Shown here: one piece after another, positions 33,610 through 44,067 of the stretch
Numbering within the stretch: position 1 is the stretch's first letter
How the letters are laid out: every line of letters starts with the position of its first letter
NCBI RefSeq assembly: GCF_014836755.1
Contig: NZ_JACSQF010000014.1
Span: 1 to 64,000 of the forward strand
Origin: Oerskovia merdavium
GTDB taxonomy: Bacteria > Actinomycetota > Actinomycetes > Actinomycetales > Cellulomonadaceae
DNA: 64,000 bases
Direction of reading: 5' to 3'
Program-made: the position numbers and the translations under genes
The notes under the pieces: generated by a model
Seen by the model: the letters and a program-made list of their open reading frames with translations, nothing else
What the model was told of the DNA's origin: nothing
Databases searched by the model: none

Positions 33610-34536
33610 TCAGCCGAGCTCGGCGACGAGCCGCGAGGTGAGCGGGACCGCGACCCCGAGGCGCTCCGCCGCGCGCACGACCGCGCCGCCGATCGCGTCG
33701 ACCTCGAGGGGGCGCCCCGCCTGGGCGTCGCGCTCCATCGAGGACCGGGCGCCCGGAGGGAACCTGTCGTAGAGCGCCAGCGAGGCGGCGGGGTCCGCGG
33801 GAGCACCCGAGGCCGCCGCCACGGCCGCGATCTCGGCGACGAGCGTCTCGAGCTCGGACCGGTGGGTCGTGCGCACCTCGCCGATGGTCGTCGCGTACCG
33901 CGTGGTGAGCAGGGCGAGCGGGGCCAGGAACAAGAGCTTGGCCCACACGAGCGCCGCCTCGTCGGTGCGCACGGTCGTCGTGATGCCCGCGTCCGTGAGC
34001 AGGGCGCGCACCGCCTCGACGCTCTCGTCGGGCACGTCGCCCGCCACGAGGTCGATCTCGACGAACGGGCTGCCGTGCACGATCTCTCCCGGCGCGACGC
34101 GGGTCGACTCGACCCGGATCGTCGCGGGCACGACGCGTTCTGAGCCGTACCGGGCTCGCAGCACGTCCAGGTGCTCGAGGCCGTTGAGGAGCGGCACGAC
34201 GACCCCGTCGCCGAGGGCCTCCCGAGGGACGAGGTCGAGAGCAGCCGCCAGGCCGGTCTGCTTGACCGCGACGAGCAGCACGTCGACGGGGGAGTCGAGG
34301 TGCATCGTCGCCCGGGCGGGGACGTCGAAGTCCCCGAGCAGACCGCTCCGGACCCGCAGGCCGTGCGCGCGCAGCGACTCGACCGTGGCGTCGCGGGCCA
34401 CGAACCGCACGTCCGAGCCCGCCCGGCTCAGGAGAGCGCCGACGAGCCCCCCGACACCGCCGGCACCCAGGACCGCGACGCTCGTCCGGTCCACGTTCTC
34501 CGCCTCGTCCACGATCCCTGCCACGTCCTGTCCCAC
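33610..34536 (-). CDS. 2-dehydropantoate 2-reductase family protein
   Basis: Ketopantoate reductase family (PanE/ApbA), NADPH-dependent, giving pantoate for coenzyme A synthesis. The 308-residue protein has the nucleotide motif VAVLGAGGVGGLVGALLSRAG near residue 18, VLLVAVKQTGL, VVPLLNGLEHLDVL, the catalytic Lys region ALVWAKLLFLAPLALLTT, and a C-terminal helical domain ending in the GRPLEVDAIGGAVVR substrate motif. Paralogues can act on other substrates, so panE is not certain. Of two adjacent GTG codons I chose 34536 for its spacing from a GAGGGAG site; 34539 is equally possible. Confidence 0.82.
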   Translation of the reverse strand: MGQDVAGIVDEAENVDRTSVAVLGAGGVGGLVGALLSRAGSDVRFVARDATVESLRAHGLRVRSGLLGDFDVPARATMHLDSPVDVLLVAVKQTGLAAALDLVPREALGDGVVVPLLNGLEHLDVLRARYGSERVVPATIRVESTRVAPGEIVHGSPFVEIDLVAGDVPDESVEAVRALLTDAGITTTVRTDEAALVWAKLLFLAPLALLTTRYATTIGEVRTTHRSELETLVAEIAAVAAASGAPADPAASLALYDRFPPGARSSMERDAQAGRPLEVDAIGGAVVRAAERLGVAVPLTSRLVAELG

Positions 34537-34829
34537 CACGGTCTCCCTCGTCCCGACGATCGAGGTCCCAGGAGACCACGCCGGGGCGTCGACCCGGCCC
34601 GAGGCGCGGCCCCGGTGGGGGTGAGGGTCGTCACGGCCCGGCGCCGGCGTGGGCGTGCGCGCCCGGGCTGCGCGGGCGGGCAGACCCCGGGCGTGCGCGT
34701 CGGTGGAACGATCCGTGGGGGTGCCTCGTTGGTGTCTGCACGACAGCCCGTGGGCGTGTTCCGGTACGCAGGTGCCGGCGCGCGTCCGGGACGGACGACG
34801 TGCGGACGACGCACAGCAGGGACGCAGCG

Positions 34830-35420
34830 ATGCCGGTGAACCAGACCGAGACCACCCACCCATGGACCTTCGACGCGCGCTCGGCCGCGGTCTACGGGCT
34901 CGTGACGGCCGCGTGGTACACCGTGCCCGATCTCGTCGAGCGGCGCAGCACCAGAGCCCTGCTCAAGACCGTGTGCGGGGTGTCCGGGATCGCCCTGCTC
35001 CTGCGGACCGGGGACGGTCGGGAAGCGCTCGAGGGCGTCCGGCGGCTGCGTGACGCCATGCGCGAGCCCGGGCACGACGACGCGCTCGCCGGCACCTCCG
35101 CGTCCGTGGCCGGCGCGACCGCCCCGTGCGAGGCCGACTCGGGTGACGTCCCGGACAACACGCTGCACGGGCTGACGCCCGTCGAGATCACGCCCGCCGG
35201 CAAGGCCGCGGTCGCCACCGGAGCGGTCGTGGTCCTCGGGGTCACGACGGCGCTCGCCGTTGTGGGGGAGAAGGTGGCCTACCGGTGGGGTGAGCGCCTG
35301 CGCGCTCGCGGGGTGCGGGCGCCGCACGCGCGCGTGGGGCTGGTCCTCGGCGCGGCAGCAGCGGTCCTGGGCGGGCTGGCGCCGGCGTCCGAGGCGGAAG
35401 AGGACCTCTCGGTCGCCTAG
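34830..35420 (+). CDS. membrane protein of unknown function
   Basis: A 196-residue protein with four hydrophobic stretches: VYGLVTAAWYTV (about residue 21), VCGVSGIALLLR (47), AVATGAVVVLGVTTALAVVG (130) and VGLVLGAAAAVLGGLA (170). The middle is acidic and hydrophilic. ATG 34830 follows an AGGGACG site; the frame is open to GTG 34800. It is divergent from the ketopantoate reductase family gene across a region of just under 300 bases in which I see no clear regulatory site. No family recognised. Confidence 0.65.
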   Translation: MPVNQTETTHPWTFDARSAAVYGLVTAAWYTVPDLVERRSTRALLKTVCGVSGIALLLRTGDGREALEGVRRLRDAMREPGHDDALAGTSASVAGATAPCEADSGDVPDNTLHGLTPVEITPAGKAAVATGAVVVLGVTTALAVVGEKVAYRWGERLRARGVRAPHARVGLVLGAAAAVLGGLAPASEAEEDLSVA

Positions 35421-35537
35421 GCCGGGCCGGGTCCCGGTCGGTCCGACCTGTGCTGCTCCGGACCGACCACCGACCCGCCCCCTGCCGGGCCGCCTGACGT
35501 GACCGGCCCGGTGGCGGGCCGACGCCCTGAGCGCTGG

Positions 35538-36131
35538 TCAGTCGAAGAGCGCCGCGAGGCGCGGGAGCCGACGGCGGTTCTCGTCCTCGTCGTCGAAGTC
35601 CCAGACCTCGCCGCGCGGGTCGGCCGAGGAGACCTCCTCGTTGCCGTGCCCGGAGGACGACGCCCCCGCCGCCCGCGCCGCGTAGTACTCCTCGTCGTCG
35701 CGGCCGGTCGCCTGCGTCCAGGCTTCGCCCACGAGCGAGTCGAGCGACTCGTACCCGAACCAGCCGGAGCCCTCTCCGCCCATGCCGAGGACGACCGGGT
35801 GCCCCGCGAGCGAGTCCGGGTCCGCGACCGTCCGGGTGAACACCTCGCGCCCCGCGAGGACGAGCCCGTCGCGGAAGTCCATGAAGCCGTCGTCGCTGCA
35901 CCCGCCCTCGATCAGGTAGGCCGCTCCCCACACGGGCCAGGCGTAGGCGGCTGAGCTCACCGCGTCGGCCACGGTCGCGAACGCGAGGATCTCGTCGGGC
36001 GTCAGCCGTTCGACGAGCAGGGTGGTCAGCGTGCCGGGAAGAGGGTCGTCCTGTGCGCCGCGGTCGTCGGCACCCTGCCCCGCACGGGTCCGGGCGTCGT
36101 CGACGAGCTGCCAGAAGGTGTCGTGGTCCAT
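35538..36131 (-). CDS. DUF4240 domain protein
   Basis: A 197-residue soluble protein starting MDHDTFWQLVDDARTRAGQG, the DUF4240 opening, with ILAFATVADAVSSAAYAWPVWGAAYLIEGGCSDDGFMDFRDGLVLAG and the acidic C-terminal part (EVWDFDDEDENRRRLPRLAALFD). The function of DUF4240 is unknown; the Trp/Asp conservation suggests a binding pocket. ATG 36131 gives the family-standard start; an ATG ten codons upstream is less likely. It is divergent from the glycosyltransferase at 36225. Confidence 0.8.
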   Translation of the reverse strand: MDHDTFWQLVDDARTRAGQGADDRGAQDDPLPGTLTTLLVERLTPDEILAFATVADAVSSAAYAWPVWGAAYLIEGGCSDDGFMDFRDGLVLAGREVFTRTVADPDSLAGHPVVLGMGGEGSGWFGYESLDSLVGEAWTQATGRDDEEYYAARAAGASSSGHGNEEVSSADPRGEVWDFDDEDENRRRLPRLAALFD

Positions 36132-36224
36132 GGCGGGAAATGTAGGGACCGCCACTGACAAGCACGGTCATGGCTGTCCGGGGGCACGGTGATCGGCCCG
36201 CCGGGAGGTCGCTAGCATCGTGGC

Positions 36225-37121
36225 GTGCGAGCTTCCGTGGGCGTGGTCGTGACCGGGTTCGACCAGGGAGACCTGGTGCGAGAGGCCGTCGAGTCGGTGC
36301 TGAGGCAGACCCGGGCCCCGGACCAGGTCGTCGTGGTCGACGACGGGTCGACGGACGCATGGTCGCTCGAGGTTCTCGACGTGCTCCGTGCCGACGGCCT
36401 GGTGCAGGTCCTGCGCCAGGAGAACGCGGGTGTGAGCGCGGCCCGCAACGCCGGGCTGTCCTTGCTGACCACCGAGCTCGCGGTCGTGCTGGACGGCGAC
36501 GACCGCCTCGCCGAGACCTTCGTCGAGCGGACCGCGGCCCTCCTCGAGGAGGACGCCGACGTCGTCGGCGCCTCGTCCTGGCTGCGCATGCACGGCGTCG
36601 CCCACGCGATCGCCCGCCCCGCCGGGGGAGCGGCGGTCGACTTCCTCCACCGCAACGCCTCGCCGGCCACCGTGATGCTGCGACGCGACCGCTGGCGCGC
36701 GGCCGGAGGCTACGACGAGCGCATGCGGGACGGCTTCGAGGACTGGGACTTCTTCCTCGCGCTGCTCGCGGCGGGCGCTCGGATCGAGATCGTGCCCGAG
36801 CCGCTCGTCGAGTACCGCACGTCCCCGACCTCGGCCAACGTGCGCAGCATGGACAAGCGGGTCGCGCTCTACGGTCACCTGGTCGACCGGCACCGCCCCC
36901 TGTTCGAGGAGCACCTGCGTGCGGTGCTCCTGGCCCAGGAAGCGGCGTCGATCGCGCGGCTCGACGCCTGGGAGCGTCTGGTGCTCGACCACCCGGAGGT
37001 CCCGGTCGGCGACGCCACCTACGGCGACGGCGGCATGGCCGCGGTCGTGCGGATCGCGACGGCCCGCGCCGAGGGCGCCGGTGCGCAGACGGCCCGTGCC
37101 GCCGTCCTCCCGGAGCCCTGA
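36225..37121 (+). CDS. family 2 glycosyltransferase
   Basis: A 298-residue GT2 enzyme with no membrane helices. It has VGVVVTGFDQGDLVREAVESVL, VVVVDDGSTD, the sugar-nucleotide loop QENAGVSAARNAGL, the DxD motif VLDGDDRL, ATVMLRRDRWRAAGGYDE and GFEDWDFFLAL (the catalytic-base ED region). It likely transfers a sugar to a cell-surface glycan; donor and acceptor are unknown. GTG 36225. It ends one base before the convergent ABC-F gene's stop, so the pair is packed tightly with no terminator visible. Confidence 0.85.
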   Translation: MRASVGVVVTGFDQGDLVREAVESVLRQTRAPDQVVVVDDGSTDAWSLEVLDVLRADGLVQVLRQENAGVSAARNAGLSLLTTELAVVLDGDDRLAETFVERTAALLEEDADVVGASSWLRMHGVAHAIARPAGGAAVDFLHRNASPATVMLRRDRWRAAGGYDERMRDGFEDWDFFLALLAAGARIEIVPEPLVEYRTSPTSANVRSMDKRVALYGHLVDRHRPLFEEHLRAVLLAQEAASIARLDAWERLVLDHPEVPVGDATYGDGGMAAVVRIATARAEGAGAQTARAAVLPEP

Positions 37122-37122
37122 G

Positions 37123-38727
<1,605 letters not shown>

Positions 38728-38872
38728 AGGGGTCCTCTCGGGCACCGTGCCGGACGTCGGCACGACCCCGAACACTACGCGGGCGGGCTGTCCGCACCCT
38801 TGCGGGCTGCCGGATGGCGACCGTTCGTCGCAGGCCGGCTACCGCTCGTCGCACACCTCGACCGCCCGTCGA

Positions 38873-38888
38873 CGTGACGTGGATCACG
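38873..38888. promoter_or_regulatory. CRP/GlxR-type site upstream of cstA
   Basis: CGTGA-CGTGGA-TCACG has perfect 5-base inverted arms and the GTGA-N6-TCAC core, 65 bases upstream of the cstA start. E. coli cstA is also CRP-controlled, so carbon-responsive control is likely here. Confidence 0.6.
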
Positions 38889-38953
38889 GACCTGCGGTGT
38901 CCCTAGCCTTTCCCGGTCGGACGCAACGACGCGACCTGAGGGAGAGAGAACCG

Positions 38954-41239
38954 ATGACCACAGACATCCGATCGACCGCGGAGGCCGTCCCGGACGACGG
39001 GCTCTCGCCCGACCCGACGCTCCCGCCGACCGCGGTCCCGGAGTCCGCGCTCAAGCCTCGCTGGACCTGGCAGAAGATCGCGCTGTGGACGGGGACCGCG
39101 CTGCTCGGCGGCGTGGCCTGGGTCATGCTCGCGCTCGTGCGCGGCGAGACCGTCAACGCCATCTGGTTCGTGTTCGCCGCGGTGTGCAGCTACCTCATCG
39201 GCTACCGCTTCTACTCGAAGGTCATCGAGCGGTACATCACGCGCCCCGACGACCGGCGTGCGACACCCGCCGAGGTGCGCTCGGACGGCAAGGACTACGT
39301 CCCGACCGACCGCCGCGTGCTGTTCGGGCACCACTTCGCCGCGATCGCGGGCGCCGGCCCGCTGGTCGGCCCGGTCCTGGCCGCGCAGATGGGCTACCTG
39401 CCCGGCACGGTCTGGATCATCGTCGGCGTCATCTTCGCCGGAGCCGTGCAGGACTACGTCGTCCTGTTCTTCTCGATGCGCCGCGGCGGCCGCACGATCG
39501 GTCAGATGGCACGCCAGGAGCTCGGGCGCATCGGTGGCACGGCCGCGATCGTCGCGTCGCTGCTCATCATGCTGATCATCGTCGCGATCCTCGCGCTCGT
39601 GGTCGTCAACTCCCTGGGCGAGAGCCCCTGGGGCGTCTTCAGCGTCGCGATGACCATCCCGATCGCCCTGTTCATGGGCGTCTACCTGCGCTACCTGCGC
39701 CCCGGGCGCATCACCGAGGTCTCGATCATCGGCTTCGTGCTCCTCATGGCCGCGATCGTGGGCGGCGGCTGGGTCGCGAACACCCCGTGGGGCGCGGACC
39801 TGTTCCACCTCGACCGCACGACCATCGCGATCGGCATCATCGTCTACGGCTTCATCGCCGCGGTCCTGCCCGTGTGGCTGCTCCTGGCACCGCGCGACTA
39901 CCTGTCGACCTTCATGAAGGTCGGCGTGATCGTGATGCTCGCGGGTGCGATCGTGATCGTGCGCCCCGAGATCTCGGTCCCCGCGGTCAGCGAGTTCGCG
40001 AGCGGCGAGACCGGTCCGGTGTTCTCCGGGTCGCTCTTCCCGTTCCTGTTCGTGACGATCGCGTGCGGCGCGCTCTCGGGCTTCCACGCGCTCATCGCCT
40101 CGGGCACGACGCCCAAGCTGCTCGAGAAGGAGCGGCAGACGCGCTTCATCGGGTACGGCGGCATGCTCATGGAGTCGTTCGTCGCGATCATGGCTCTCGT
40201 CGCGGCGATCTCGCTCGACCGCGGCATCTACTTCGCCATGAACGCCTCGGCCGCCGCGACCGGCGGGACCATCGAGGGCGCGGTCGCGTTCGTCAACTCG
40301 CTCGGCCTGGCAGGGGTGAACCTCACGCCCGACATGCTGTCCTCGACCGCGGCGGCCGTCGGGGAGGAGTCCATCGTGTCCCGCACGGGTGGCGCCCCGA
40401 CCCTGGCGCTGGGCCTCGCGCACATCATGCAGCAGCTGTTCGGCGGCGCCTCGATGATGGGCTTCTGGTACCACTTCGCGATCATGTTCGAGGCGCTGTT
40501 CATCCTCACGGCGGTCGACGCGGGCACGCGCGTCGCGCGCTTCATGCTCCAGGACTCGCTCGGCAACGTCGTCCCGAAGTTCCGGGACGTCACGTGGCGC
40601 CCCGGCGTGTGGTTCTGCACCCTGGTCATGGTCGCGGGGTGGGGGAGCATCCTCTACCTCGGCGTGACCGACCCCCTCGGCGGGATCAACACGTTCTTCC
40701 CGCTGTTCGGCATCGCCAACCAGCTCCTCGCGGCCATCGCGCTCGCGGTCGTCCTGGCGATCGTGGCCAAGCGTGGCCGGTCGTACTTCCGCTGGCTCTG
40801 GATCGTCGCGGTGCCGCTCGCGTTCACCGCGGTCGTGACCATCACCGCGTCGTTCGAGAAGATCTTCTCGCCCGTCCCGGCGGTCGGGTACTGGGCCAAC
40901 CACAACGCGTTCAAGGAGGCCCTCGCCGCGGGCGAGACGTCGTTCGGCACCGCGAAGTCGGTCGAGGCCATGGAGGCGGTCGTGCGCAACACGTTCGTCC
41001 AGGGCACGCTGTCGATCATCTTCGTGGTCCTCGCGATCGTCGTGATGATCGCGGCCCTCGTGACGACGGTCAAGGCGCTGCGGGCGGGCGGCGGGGAGAA
41101 CCACGAGGACGAGCCCGTGGCCTCGCGCCGCTTCGCCCCCGCTGGGCTCCTGACCACGGCGACCGAGAAGGAGATCGAGGCCGAGTGGGCCCAGCTCCCG
41201 CCCGAGAAGCAGCCCGTGTCCTCGGGCGCGGGGCACTGA
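38954..41239 (+). CDS. cstA: CstA family carbon starvation/pyruvate transporter
   Basis: A 761-residue membrane protein with about 16-18 helices, of the CstA/BtsT family that imports pyruvate (and possibly peptides) with protons. Family blocks: GKDYVPTDRRVLFGHHFAAIAGAGPLVGPVLAAQMGYLPG, GAVQDYVVLFFSMRRGGRTIGQMA, GALSGFHALIASGTTPK and LTAVDAGTRVARFMLQD. The roughly 35-residue N-terminal extension is Pro/Asp-rich. ATG 38954 follows GGGAGAGAGAA. The small partner ybdD begins 1 base after its stop, the conserved arrangement. Confidence 0.94.
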   Translation: MTTDIRSTAEAVPDDGLSPDPTLPPTAVPESALKPRWTWQKIALWTGTALLGGVAWVMLALVRGETVNAIWFVFAAVCSYLIGYRFYSKVIERYITRPDDRRATPAEVRSDGKDYVPTDRRVLFGHHFAAIAGAGPLVGPVLAAQMGYLPGTVWIIVGVIFAGAVQDYVVLFFSMRRGGRTIGQMARQELGRIGGTAAIVASLLIMLIIVAILALVVVNSLGESPWGVFSVAMTIPIALFMGVYLRYLRPGRITEVSIIGFVLLMAAIVGGGWVANTPWGADLFHLDRTTIAIGIIVYGFIAAVLPVWLLLAPRDYLSTFMKVGVIVMLAGAIVIVRPEISVPAVSEFASGETGPVFSGSLFPFLFVTIACGALSGFHALIASGTTPKLLEKERQTRFIGYGGMLMESFVAIMALVAAISLDRGIYFAMNASAAATGGTIEGAVAFVNSLGLAGVNLTPDMLSSTAAAVGEESIVSRTGGAPTLALGLAHIMQQLFGGASMMGFWYHFAIMFEALFILTAVDAGTRVARFMLQDSLGNVVPKFRDVTWRPGVWFCTLVMVAGWGSILYLGVTDPLGGINTFFPLFGIANQLLAAIALAVVLAIVAKRGRSYFRWLWIVAVPLAFTAVVTITASFEKIFSPVPAVGYWANHNAFKEALAAGETSFGTAKSVEAMEAVVRNTFVQGTLSIIFVVLAIVVMIAALVTTVKALRAGGGENHEDEPVASRRFAPAGLLTTATEKEIEAEWAQLPPEKQPVSSGAGH

Positions 41240-41240
41240 C

Positions 41241-41447
41241 GTGGGGCCCGTGCGCGACGCGCTCGCCCGCGCGGCGAGGGGCACGGCCTGGTACGTCCGC
41301 CAGCTCATGGGCGACGACGCCTACCGGGTCTACGTGGAGCACCGCCGTGCCGCGCACGGGCCCGACGTCGCCGTCGTGACCGAGCGCCAGTTCTGGCGCC
41401 AGCGCATGGACGACCAGGACCGCAACCCCGGCGCGCGCTGCTGCTGA
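41241..41447 (+). CDS. ybdD: YbdD/YjiX family small protein
   Basis: A 68-residue protein typical of the YbdD/YjiX family that follows cstA-type genes. It has GTAWYVRQLMGDDAYRVYVEHRR and ERQFWRQRMDDQDRNPGARCC, a conserved Phe-Trp-Arg motif near the end and a Cys-Cys terminus. These proteins are needed for full activity of the neighbouring transporter in some bacteria; the mechanism is unknown. GTG 41241, one base after the cstA stop. Confidence 0.88.
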   Translation: MGPVRDALARAARGTAWYVRQLMGDDAYRVYVEHRRAAHGPDVAVVTERQFWRQRMDDQDRNPGARCC

Positions 41448-41509
41448 ACCGGAGCGGGCGGCAACGGCCACCGTCCCGCCCCGACAAGAGGCGCGACGGC
41501 GATATCGTC

Positions 41510-41552
41510 GGGGGGGCCCCCCGCCCGCGGTGGGGGGTCCTCCCGAGCCCGG
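41510..41552. terminator. possible hairpin between ybdD and the sensor kinase
   Basis: A run of GGGGGG/CCCCCC just upstream of the kinase gene (GGGGGGGCCCCCC, then GGGGGG again) can form a very stable hairpin. It could end the cstA-ybdD transcript or slow it; very GC-rich tracts like this can also arise by chance. Confidence 0.35.
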
Positions 41553-41603
41553 CGTCGTCGCCGAGCCCGCTCGCCCTGCGACCTTCCGGAAGAGGATCTC
41601 GAC

Positions 41604-42812
41604 ATGTCCGGACCCGCGTTCACCGGTGCCGTGGTCGGCCTGGTCGTCGGCGTTTTCCTCACGGGTGCGCTGGTCCTCGCCTGGCGGCTGGCCCGCGGCA
41701 CCCGCGAGCTCGGCAGCGACTCGGAGCGGGCGACGTTCCGCACCCTGCACCTCGCGTCGCGCGCGGCCACGCACCTGCGGGACGGCCTCGAGGGCGACGA
41801 CGTCGGCCGAGCGGCGCGCCACCTGCGTGCGCTGCTCGGCTGCGACGCGCTCGCGGTCGTGACGGCCGACGGCGTCGTGGCGCTCGACGGCCCGGCCACC
41901 CTCCGGGCCGAGGCCGAGCGGGTGGGGGCGCGGACCGTCGGGACGGGCAGGCGACAGGTCTACGGGAGCCGCGAGCCGTCGTCGGGCACGTCCGTGCAGG
42001 ACGCACCGCTCGAGGCCGTCGGGGCCCCCGTGCTCGCCGGGGGAGCCGTGGCCGGCGCCGTGGTCGCGTTCGCGACACGCGTGCGCCCGCCGCTCGTGCG
42101 CGCCACGGGCGAGGTCGCGCAGTGGTGCGCGGCCCAGCTCGAGCTCGGCGAGCTCGAGGCCTCGCGCACCGCGCTGGCCCAGGCCGAGCTGCGCGCCCTG
42201 CGCGCCCAGATCAGCCCGCACTTCATCTACAACTCGCTCGGCGCGATCGCCTCGTTCATCAGCACCGACCCCGAGCGGGCGCGGGACCTGGTGCTCGACT
42301 TCGCGGACTTCACGAGGTACTCGTTCCGGGGTCGCGGCGACTTCACGACGCTCGCCGACGAGCTGCACAGCATCCACTCCTACGTCGAGCTCGAGCGAGC
42401 CCGGTTCGGCGACCGGCTCACCGTGACGCTCCAGATCGCGCCCGAGTCGCTCTCGACCGTCATCCCGTTCCTCAGCGTGCAGCCGCTCGTCGAGAACGCC
42501 GTCCGGCACGGCCTCGAGCCCCGCGAGGCCGGGGGCACGATCGTCATCAGCGCGCGTGACGAGGGCACCCAGACGGAGATCACGGTCGAGGACGACGGCG
42601 TCGGGATGTCGCCCGAGAGGCTGCGGGCCCTGCTCGCCTCGGGCTCGCGCGCGACCAACGTCGGGCTGCGCAACGTCGACACGCGCGTGCGCCAGCTCTA
42701 CGGCGACCAGCATGCGCTCGAGATCGAGACGAACGAGGGCGCGGGTACCCTCGTGCGGATGCGCGTCCCCAAGTCCCAGCCCCAGCACGAGACCGAGGTG
42801 AGCAGGCCGTGA
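41604..42812 (+). CDS. LytS-type sensor histidine kinase
   Basis: A 402-residue kinase with one N-terminal helix (about residues 7-28), then a GAF-like cytoplasmic domain (about 60-165), then a LytS/YehU kinase core: ISPHFIYNSLGAIASFI with the phospho-accepting His206, PFLSVQPLVENAVRHGLEP (N box), and VEDDGVGMSPERL with NVGLRNVDTRVRQLYG (G boxes). It lacks the multi-helix sensor of LytS/BtsS, so sensing may be through GAF. It overlaps its response regulator as GTGA. Neighbours suggest it senses a carboxylate such as pyruvate. Confidence 0.9.
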   Translation: MSGPAFTGAVVGLVVGVFLTGALVLAWRLARGTRELGSDSERATFRTLHLASRAATHLRDGLEGDDVGRAARHLRALLGCDALAVVTADGVVALDGPATLRAEAERVGARTVGTGRRQVYGSREPSSGTSVQDAPLEAVGAPVLAGGAVAGAVVAFATRVRPPLVRATGEVAQWCAAQLELGELEASRTALAQAELRALRAQISPHFIYNSLGAIASFISTDPERARDLVLDFADFTRYSFRGRGDFTTLADELHSIHSYVELERARFGDRLTVTLQIAPESLSTVIPFLSVQPLVENAVRHGLEPREAGGTIVISARDEGTQTEITVEDDGVGMSPERLRALLASGSRATNVGLRNVDTRVRQLYGDQHALEIETNEGAGTLVRMRVPKSQPQHETEVSRP

Positions 42813-43645
42813 ACGACGACGGTCCCCGGGCCACCGGGTCCGGTGCGCCGGGCGAGAGCCCGGGCGGGGTCCGGCCCGACGGCGTCGACGTCCTCGTGGC
42901 CGACGACGAACGGCCGGTGCTCGACGAGCTGGTCCAGCTCCTGCGCCGCGACCCGCACGTGCGCTCGGTGCACGCCGTCGCGTCGGGGTCCGAGGCTCTG
43001 CGCTGGCTGTCCGAGCACCCCGTGCACGTCGCGTTCCTCGACATCCACATGCCCGGCCTCACGGGGCTCGACCTCGCCCGCGCGCTGTCACGGTTCTCGG
43101 TCCGGCCCGCCGTGGTGTTCGTGACGGCCGACGAGGCCCGGGCCATCGAGGCCTTCGAGGTCGAGGCCGTCGACTACGTGCTCAAGCCCGTGCGGCGCGA
43201 GCGCCTGGCACGGGCGGTCGAGCGTGCGGTCGCGGGGCACGCCGCGGCGGGAAGCTCCTCGCGGGGCGATGCGGGCCGGGCGGTGCCCGACGACCGCGCC
43301 CCGGCCGACGAGACCATCGCCGTGACGGTCGGCACTACGACGCGCGTCGTGCTGCGCTCGGCCGTGCGGTGGGTCCAGGCGCAGGGGGACTACTCGCGCC
43401 TCGTGACCGGCACAGACAGCTACCTCGTGCGCGAGCCCCTCTCCGACCTCGAGGAACGGTGGGCGCCCGCGGGGTTCCTGCGCGTGCACCGCTCCTACCT
43501 CGTCGACCGCTCGGCCGTGACCGCGGTCCGCCTGGGCGGCGCGCACCCCGTCGTGGTCGTCGCGGGGCACGAGGTCCCCGTGAGCCGACGCATGGCACCG
43601 GCCGTGCGCGACGCGTTCCTGGGCCGCCCCGGGGGACGTCCGTGA
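42809..43645 (+). CDS. LytTR-family response regulator
   Basis: A 278-residue regulator. Receiver domain, about residues 26-140: VLVADDERPVLDEL (acidic pocket Asp-Asp), FLDIHMPGLTGLDLARAL with the phosphorylated Asp78, Thr in FVTADEA, and Lys in DYVLKPVRRERL. A linker follows, then a LytTR DNA-binding domain from about 170 (VVLRSAVRWVQAQGDYSRLVTG, RVHRSYLVDRSAV, VPVSRRMAPAVRDAFL). It is the partner of the upstream LytS kinase and very likely controls the SSS symporter operon just downstream. Confidence 0.92.
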   Translation: MNDDGPRATGSGAPGESPGGVRPDGVDVLVADDERPVLDELVQLLRRDPHVRSVHAVASGSEALRWLSEHPVHVAFLDIHMPGLTGLDLARALSRFSVRPAVVFVTADEARAIEAFEVEAVDYVLKPVRRERLARAVERAVAGHAAAGSSSRGDAGRAVPDDRAPADETIAVTVGTTTRVVLRSAVRWVQAQGDYSRLVTGTDSYLVREPLSDLEERWAPAGFLRVHRSYLVDRSAVTAVRLGGAHPVVVVAGHEVPVSRRMAPAVRDAFLGRPGGRP

Positions 43646-44067
43646 GCAGCGACGAGGCGCCGCCGCGGGTCGTCGTCCGCTCGACGGACGACCCGGCGAG
43701 CGACCCGGCCGCCGCGACGGGACCAGGGGAGGGGGCGCCGTCGGGCAGCGGGGCACCCCGCGGCGCACAGGCCTCCGGGCCCGACGACGCGAGCGAACCC
43801 GCGGCCGTGTACGCCCGCAGCCTCGCGCGGGCACAGCTGCGGCTCGCGCTCGCGTGCGTCGTGTCGTTCCTGGCGGTCGTCACGCTGCTCACGGTCACCA
43901 TGAGCGCCGTGCCCACGCTGGGCGACGTGCACGTGCTGGGCGTGCCGCTCCCGTGGCTCCTGCACGCCTACGGGTTCTACCCCGTCATCGCGGCGTTCGC
44001 GCTCGTGTTCGCGCTCGCCGCGGCGCGCAACGAACGACGCTTCCGCGCCCTCGTGGAGGACGAGTGA
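43642..44067 (+). CDS. small two-helix membrane protein paired with the SSS symporter
   Basis: A 141-residue protein with a disordered Pro/Ala/Asp-rich N-terminus (about 60 residues) and two helices (LALACVVSFLAVVTLLTVTM and PWLLHAYGFYPVIAAFALVFALA) ending in a charged tail. The layout resembles the DUF485/DUF4212-like small partners that sit before solute:sodium symporters, although the sequence match is weak. It overlaps both the regulator and the symporter by GTGA, so all three are cotranslated. Confidence 0.75.
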   Translation: MSSDEAPPRVVVRSTDDPASDPAAATGPGEGAPSGSGAPRGAQASGPDDASEPAAVYARSLARAQLRLALACVVSFLAVVTLLTVTMSAVPTLGDVHVLGVPLPWLLHAYGFYPVIAAFALVFALAAARNERRFRALVEDE